Shown piece after piece: positions 62,301 through 64,000 of a stretch of 64,000 nt of DNA; position 1 is the first letter of the stretch, and every line of letters starts with the position of its first letter. Position numbers and translations under genes: made by a program. Origin of the DNA: Macrosoma leucophasiata (lineage: Eukaryota > Arthropoda > Insecta > Lepidoptera > Hedylidae). The stretch lies in assembly GCA_036365455.1 (NCBI GenBank), contig JAWQUS010000030.1, positions 2,914,001 through 2,978,000 of the forward strand, read 5' to 3'. The notes below the pieces were generated by a model that worked only from the letters and a program-made list of their open reading frames with translations, was not told where the DNA came from and ran no database searches.

Positions 62301-63984
62301 AACTTCGCACTTATGTTTGCCGTTTTTTTTTCTTTTTTTTGTTTACCTTGGGGCATAGGGTCGTGACAATCCCACCGTCCACTATTCGAAGAGAATTCTT
62401 CCGCTAGTGCAATCAGTCAACCGAAAAATGACTGTTAAACTATTCCAGTAAGGGTGCGTTCACACCTGGCGAATGTGCAGCTCGCGAGCCGCTCACCAAC
62501 TGCCCGCGTGCTGCACGTTTTAGATTCAAGTACGCCGTGCAATAACGCAATAAATCAACGTGCCGTATGCGAGCGGCGCGTTTGTGGCTCGCGTGCTCTA
62601 TATTCTGTTTTCTGTTAAAAATAAGATTTTGCCACCAACGCCTTTATTTCTTTTTTTAATAATATAATAGCTAATGCAAATAGCATAAGTATGGTTTTTT
62701 TATGTAATGGAAGTGGTAAACAAGCATGCAGTTCACAATGATGTTAAGTGTTGACTGCAGCCTATAGACACTTACACAAATACCAAGATCAAAATGCAGA
62801 TGCGTTACCACTCCTAAGGTAAATGCCTCTGTGTTGGAAATTACAGGGCCGTACATTACCACCTGACCGGAACACGATAGTGCTGAAAAATACCATTTAG
62901 CGGCAAGTATATTAGGTGATGCGGTGGTGCCTATGCCCGCGAGCTTCCTCAATAGATCTCTACCACCAGTAAAAAGTTTAAGTTAAGTGATAGTCCGACA
63001 TCTTCGAAAGTAAATTTACTACTGAGCCAGTGAACGGAAATGAATGCGCGCAGATCGCGCGCCGCGCGCATATACTATACAAGCCTCTCATAAGTTGTGT
63101 TAAAGACGCGCACCAAACGATTGCATACGTGTAGCGCATGCGCAGCTCGTGAGCCAGTCGGGAGCTGCACATTCGCGTCGCATTCGTTAGATGTGGACGC
63201 ACGCTAAGACGGTAGTAAATACAATAACGCCTGCCCATTTTACGTTATTGCATTTACTAGAAGCGCGCATGGCCCAGCGGCTGGTGTAGATCGTAAGCGA
63301 TCTACTCGGTTAAGCACTACGGGCGCGGTCGGATAGTGTGATGGGTGACCGCTAGTGGCAAATTAAATGCGCGTTTCCGTGCTTCGGAGGGGGCACGTTA
63401 AGCCGTCGGTCCCGGTTGCTATCAATGGATAGCAGTCGTTAAACCTTGTCGGAGTCCTTATGGGCGGTTTGGAAACATCCGACAGCGGGTTGGCCACTAA
63501 CCTACCCACCTCCACCAACCCGCATTAGAACAGCGTGGTGGAGTAAGCTCCAGGCCTCCCCCCAAAAAGGGGAGAGACTCGTGCCCAGCAGTGGGACGTA
63601 TAATGGGTTGCCATTATTATTATTATTTACTACCGGCTCCATTGGAATGGTTTGGCCAACCTGTGACAAACAATGAATGATTTGAATTGAATTCGGTTGA
63701 CTGATTGATGAGATGATGATTATTTATCATAATTTCAAATCGATTTAGGTTTAAATAAGATTATTATCAGTTAAACATAATTTTCAGATATACCAAGCGT
63801 CTCTACTCTATGACATCCTCGCCCGTCTAGTTGAGGAGCTAACTGAGAAGAATATAGACTGCGTACTGACCGCGTTGCGTATCGTCGGCGGCGTACTGCG
63901 CAAGGAGGAACCTTTGGCGTTGAAGACTTTTATACACGATACGCAGGCGAAGATCGCGAAGCTTAATGAAAATTCTACTCATGG
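53160..63984 (+). CDS. Nucleolar MIF4G domain protein NOM1/SGD1, first seven exons (continues beyond window)
   Basis: Exons 53160-53360, 54636-54864, 55178-55968, 56736-56826, 58272-58484, 61525-61646 and 63788-63984 join in consistent phases (0,1,0,1,1,0,2) for ~614 residues. Order: basic Lys/Arg-rich N-terminus (nucleolar targeting), a Gln/Glu-rich helical stretch, a long acidic Ser/Asp/Glu domain with KKK patches (exon 3), the hallmark DVWEDIYGR and GIYIPPHLR (residues ~411-419), then the MIF4G HEAT-repeat domain from ~428 (HWACTSIENLY, VTVLHANVGSEIGAHFL, LVSCLAHLYSFK, LLYDIL.RLVEEL). By family knowledge NOM1/Sgd1 binds the helicase eIF4A3 (yeast Fal1) and supports 18S rRNA processing. The rest of MIF4G and the MA3 domain lie to the right. 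Introns are loaded with SINEs, MITEs and LINE pieces. Confidence 0.93.
53806..53992 (+). repeat. LINE 3' end fragment
   Basis: Almost the same as 15112-15302 and ends at the same AATGAATAAACTGAATAAA, which supports it as a true element terminus. Confidence 0.65.
54154..54429 (-). repeat. Family A element, near full length
   Basis: T-run at the left, complete body, CTACCACCAGT head at the right. In NOM1 intron 1. Confidence 0.9.
54446..54617 (+). repeat. Family B SINE, internally deleted, directly before NOM1 exon 2
   Basis: Decayed head with B box TTTCAATTCCAGGG, body GCCACCTGTTACATGGGTCA, end CAGATTACAGGCGTGAAGGT. Its T-rich tail runs into the splice acceptor. Confidence 0.78.
54636..54864 (+). 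CDS. NOM1 exon 2
   Basis: Acceptor TTTTTTTTATTTCAG; Gln/Glu/Lys-rich coiled stretch (QRQQQKEKNEAD). Donor GTATCC is weak, yet phase 1 fits exon 3 and yields GLDYLLEI. Confidence 0.83.
54924..55130 (-). repeat. Family A element, degenerate
   Basis: GAAGTGGAAAACAAACATAC and TTACAGGGCCTTACCAGTGA blocks with many changes. Confidence 0.55.
55178..55968 (+). CDS. NOM1 exon 3: acidic domain
   Basis: Acceptor CTCCGTTCAG, donor GTAAAT. 263 codons rich in Asp/Glu/Ser with repeated S-D-D-E and FSDDE motifs (CK2-like sites) between Lys clusters. Ends with DVWEDIYGRKRDKEG. Confidence 0.92.
56180..56350 (+). repeat. Family O repeat
   Basis: AAATCCACTGCTGGACCAAA and GGGGGATATGCCATAATCAC, GCGGATTGGCGATCGAAGTG. 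Confidence 0.55.
56430..56689 (-). repeat. Family A element, degenerate
   Basis: TTTTTTATGTAATAAAAGTG at the left, AACCACCAGT at the right, several deletions. Confidence 0.72.
56736..56826 (+). CDS. NOM1 exon 4
   Basis: Acceptor ATATTTCAG, donor GTAAGT; encodes EEKGIYIPPHLRNKD..., the signature before MIF4G. Confidence 0.93.
56961..57030 (+). repeat. Direct repeat shared by two NOM1 introns
   Basis: AAGTTACAGTAACGTCAAAT to ATACCAGCACAATAGTATAA, found again at 61428-61494. Unknown element or an intron-to-intron duplication. Confidence 0.75.
57053..57480 (+). pseudogene. RTE-like LINE 3' end
   Basis: Open frame of ~136 codons ending at TGA 57465: Y-G-A-E-T-W-S-L-T, R-A-M-L-G-V-S-L-L-D-R-I-R-N, K-W-Q-W-A-G-H-I-A-R-R, V-G-R-P-P-A-R-W-T-D-D-L. 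These are typical of the C-terminal end of RTE-clade ORF2. 5'-truncated; ends in TGATATGATGA. Confidence 0.85.
57538..57842 (-). repeat. Family B tRNA-derived SINE, full length
   Basis: Minus strand: head GCCTCAGTAGCGTAGTGGTA, B box GGTTCGATTCCCGGG, terminus CAGGCGTGAAGTTACGTAAT. Confidence 0.92.
57843..58271. other. NOM1 intron 4 remainder
   Basis: Two diverged GACAGACAGA-rich tracts (58110-58215) share CAAACATAATATCGG and CTTTGTTGTAT; otherwise featureless. Confidence 0.4.
58272..58484 (+). CDS. NOM1 exon 5: start of MIF4G helices
   Basis: Acceptor TTAATTCCAG, donor GTAAGT, phases 1/1. Encodes LNKLAGTNLHWAC... and VTVLHANVGSEIG. Confidence 0.93.
58510..58634 (-). repeat. Family B SINE, 3' part
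   Basis: AACGTAACTTCACGCCCGTA to TTTGGCGAGCCTGTGA; begins 25 bp after exon 5. Confidence 0.85.
58842..58985. mobile_element. MITE family H, 144 bp
   Basis: Inverted ends CCCCCTTATTCATAAACGTA; flanks TAA and CAA (one mismatch). Carries an ~20-bp insert relative to the 11579 copy. Confidence 0.85.
59284..59359 (-). tRNA. tRNA-like sequence, left arm copy
   Basis: 76 nt with acceptor GACTTCA/TtAAGTC (one mismatch), D stem GCTC/GAGC, T arm GCGAG-TTCGAGT-CTCGC. The anticodon arm (CTGGA..CCCAG) is imperfect, so no amino acid is assigned. Confidence 0.4.
59498..59573 (+). tRNA. tRNA-like sequence, right arm copy
   Basis: Same as the left-arm copy but with a perfect acceptor GACTTCAG/CTGAAGTC. Likely a tRNA-derived module of a mobile element and not a working tRNA. 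Confidence 0.42.
60136..61069. other. NOM1 intron 5, AT-rich with retroelement tails
   Basis: Contains TTTATTTATTTATTTATA (60280) and a LINE-type end GAGAAATAAATTTC plus (ATT)n (~60760-60785). A GC-rich patch at 60890-61070 includes GCGGCCGTTATCGGCCGC. No exon. Confidence 0.45.
61070..61183 (+). repeat. Family A element, 3' part
   Basis: CGGAATAACACCTTAAGCC to TCCATTACATAAAAAAA with a small deletion. Confidence 0.82.
61351..61404. repeat. Perfect 24-bp hairpin
   Basis: CGAAATAAAAGTTTCAGATA-AATT and its exact reverse complement around the loop GGGATA; weaker pairing (ATCGTATC/GATACGAT) extends it outward. Lies ~120 bp before NOM1 exon 6. Confidence 0.88.
61428..61494 (+). repeat. Direct repeat shared by two NOM1 introns (second copy)
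   Basis: Matches 56961-57030 with a few changes and a short insertion. Confidence 0.75.
61525..61646 (+). CDS. NOM1 exon 6
   Basis: Acceptor ATTATTTTCAG, donor GTAATA; encodes AHFLQELSKQFDE... and LVSCLAHLYSFK. Confidence 0.93.
61687..61979. mobile_element. MITE family G, 293 bp, with 8-bp target duplication
   Basis: Ends CATAGAGCAACAC and GTGTTGCTCTATG; flanked by TAGGACAA at 61679-61686 and 61980-61987. Confidence 0.93.
62019..62262 (+). repeat. Family C 5S-derived SINE, head missing
   Basis: CACATCAAATGCGGGTTTCT, AAACCGTCGGTCCCGGTTGC, CCCAGCAGTGGGACGTCAAC. Confidence 0.85.
62449..63208. mobile_element. Probable MITE family M, split by a family A element
   Basis: Left TAAGGGTGCGTTCACACCTG and GAATGTGCAGCTCGCGAGCC; right, reversed, CTTAGCGTGCGTCCACATCT and GAATGTGCAGCTC. 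The arms are diverged; duplication unclear. Confidence 0.6.
62695..62970 (-). repeat. Family A element, near full length
   Basis: T-run and ATGTAATGGAAGTGGTAAAC at the left, CTACCACCAGT head at the right; inserted in MITE family M. Confidence 0.9.
63260..63624 (+). repeat. Family C 5S-derived SINE, full length, 8-bp target duplication
   Basis: Head GCGCGCATGGCCCAGCGGC; 5S-like block GGTTAAGCACTACGGGCGCG then ATGGGTGACCGCT; tail CCCAGCAGTGGGACGTATAA and (ATT)n. Flanked by ATTTACTA at 63252-63259 and 63625-63632. Confidence 0.93.
63788..63984 (+). CDS. NOM1 exon 7 (last in window)
   Basis: Acceptor ATTTTCAG, donor GTATGT, exit phase 2. Encodes IYQASLLYDILARLVEEL... and LRIVGGVLRKEEPLALK. Confidence 0.93.
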
Positions 63985-64000
63985 GTATGTATTTTTCACC

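Noticed and set aside
1..64000. CRISPR arrays, bacterial operons, viral structural genes
   Set aside because: No regularly spaced short repeats with unique spacers and no such genes; the window is eukaryotic with spliced genes.

Overview
This window reads as nuclear DNA of a moth or butterfly (Lepidoptera). It is AT-rich. Four spliced genes with GT-AG introns lie on the + strand, one of them the arthropod neuropeptide trissin. More than half of the sequence is made of short interspersed elements, MITEs, Helitron-like repeats, LINE pieces and one mariner typical of lepidopteran genomes. No bacterial operon, CRISPR array or rRNA gene was seen.

Genes from left to right: (1) Five 3' exons of a docking/adaptor protein with the end of an IRS/Dok-type PTB domain and a long tail of tyrosine motifs (exons between 11890 and 21282; its 5' exons were not found). 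(2) The complete trissin gene (28618-33312, three exons, TATA box and initiator visible). (3) A TIL-type serine protease inhibitor locus (46589-52088): one signal-peptide exon followed by three 10-cysteine TIL exons, arranged so that two alternative products are possible. (4) The first seven exons of NOM1/SGD1, the nucleolar MIF4G protein (53160 to beyond 63984), which runs off the right edge. All exon junctions listed here were checked for splice sites and codon phase, and they agree.

Repeats fill the introns and the spaces between genes. I name the families locally. Family A is a ~290-bp short element, ~25 copies or pieces, ending in ATTACATAAAA. Family B is a tRNA-derived SINE with A and B boxes. 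Family C is a SINE whose head resembles 5S rRNA. Family D is a second tRNA-derived SINE. Family E is a repeat of uncertain class. Family O is a dispersed LINE-tail-like repeat. Lep1-like Helitrons end in CTAG. Several MITE families have clear terminal inverted repeats and target-site duplications: 8 bp for families F and G, TTA/TAA for H, I and J.

Larger elements are an intact mariner inside trissin intron 1, a nearly intact LINE with a 746-codon reading frame (37860-40695, minus strand), a LINE 3' part with a CCHC-like knuckle and a putative restriction-like nuclease motif, an RTE-like tail, and several long inverted repeats (24.2, 37.3, 42.1, 45.3 and 59.3 kb). The 42.1-43.6 kb element, with ~350-bp inverted arms around a ~220-codon reading frame of no assigned function, is the best candidate for something undescribed. 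Nested insertions at 9.4, 14.8, 19.5, 32.7, 34.5, 59.3 and 62.7 kb give a relative order of insertion.
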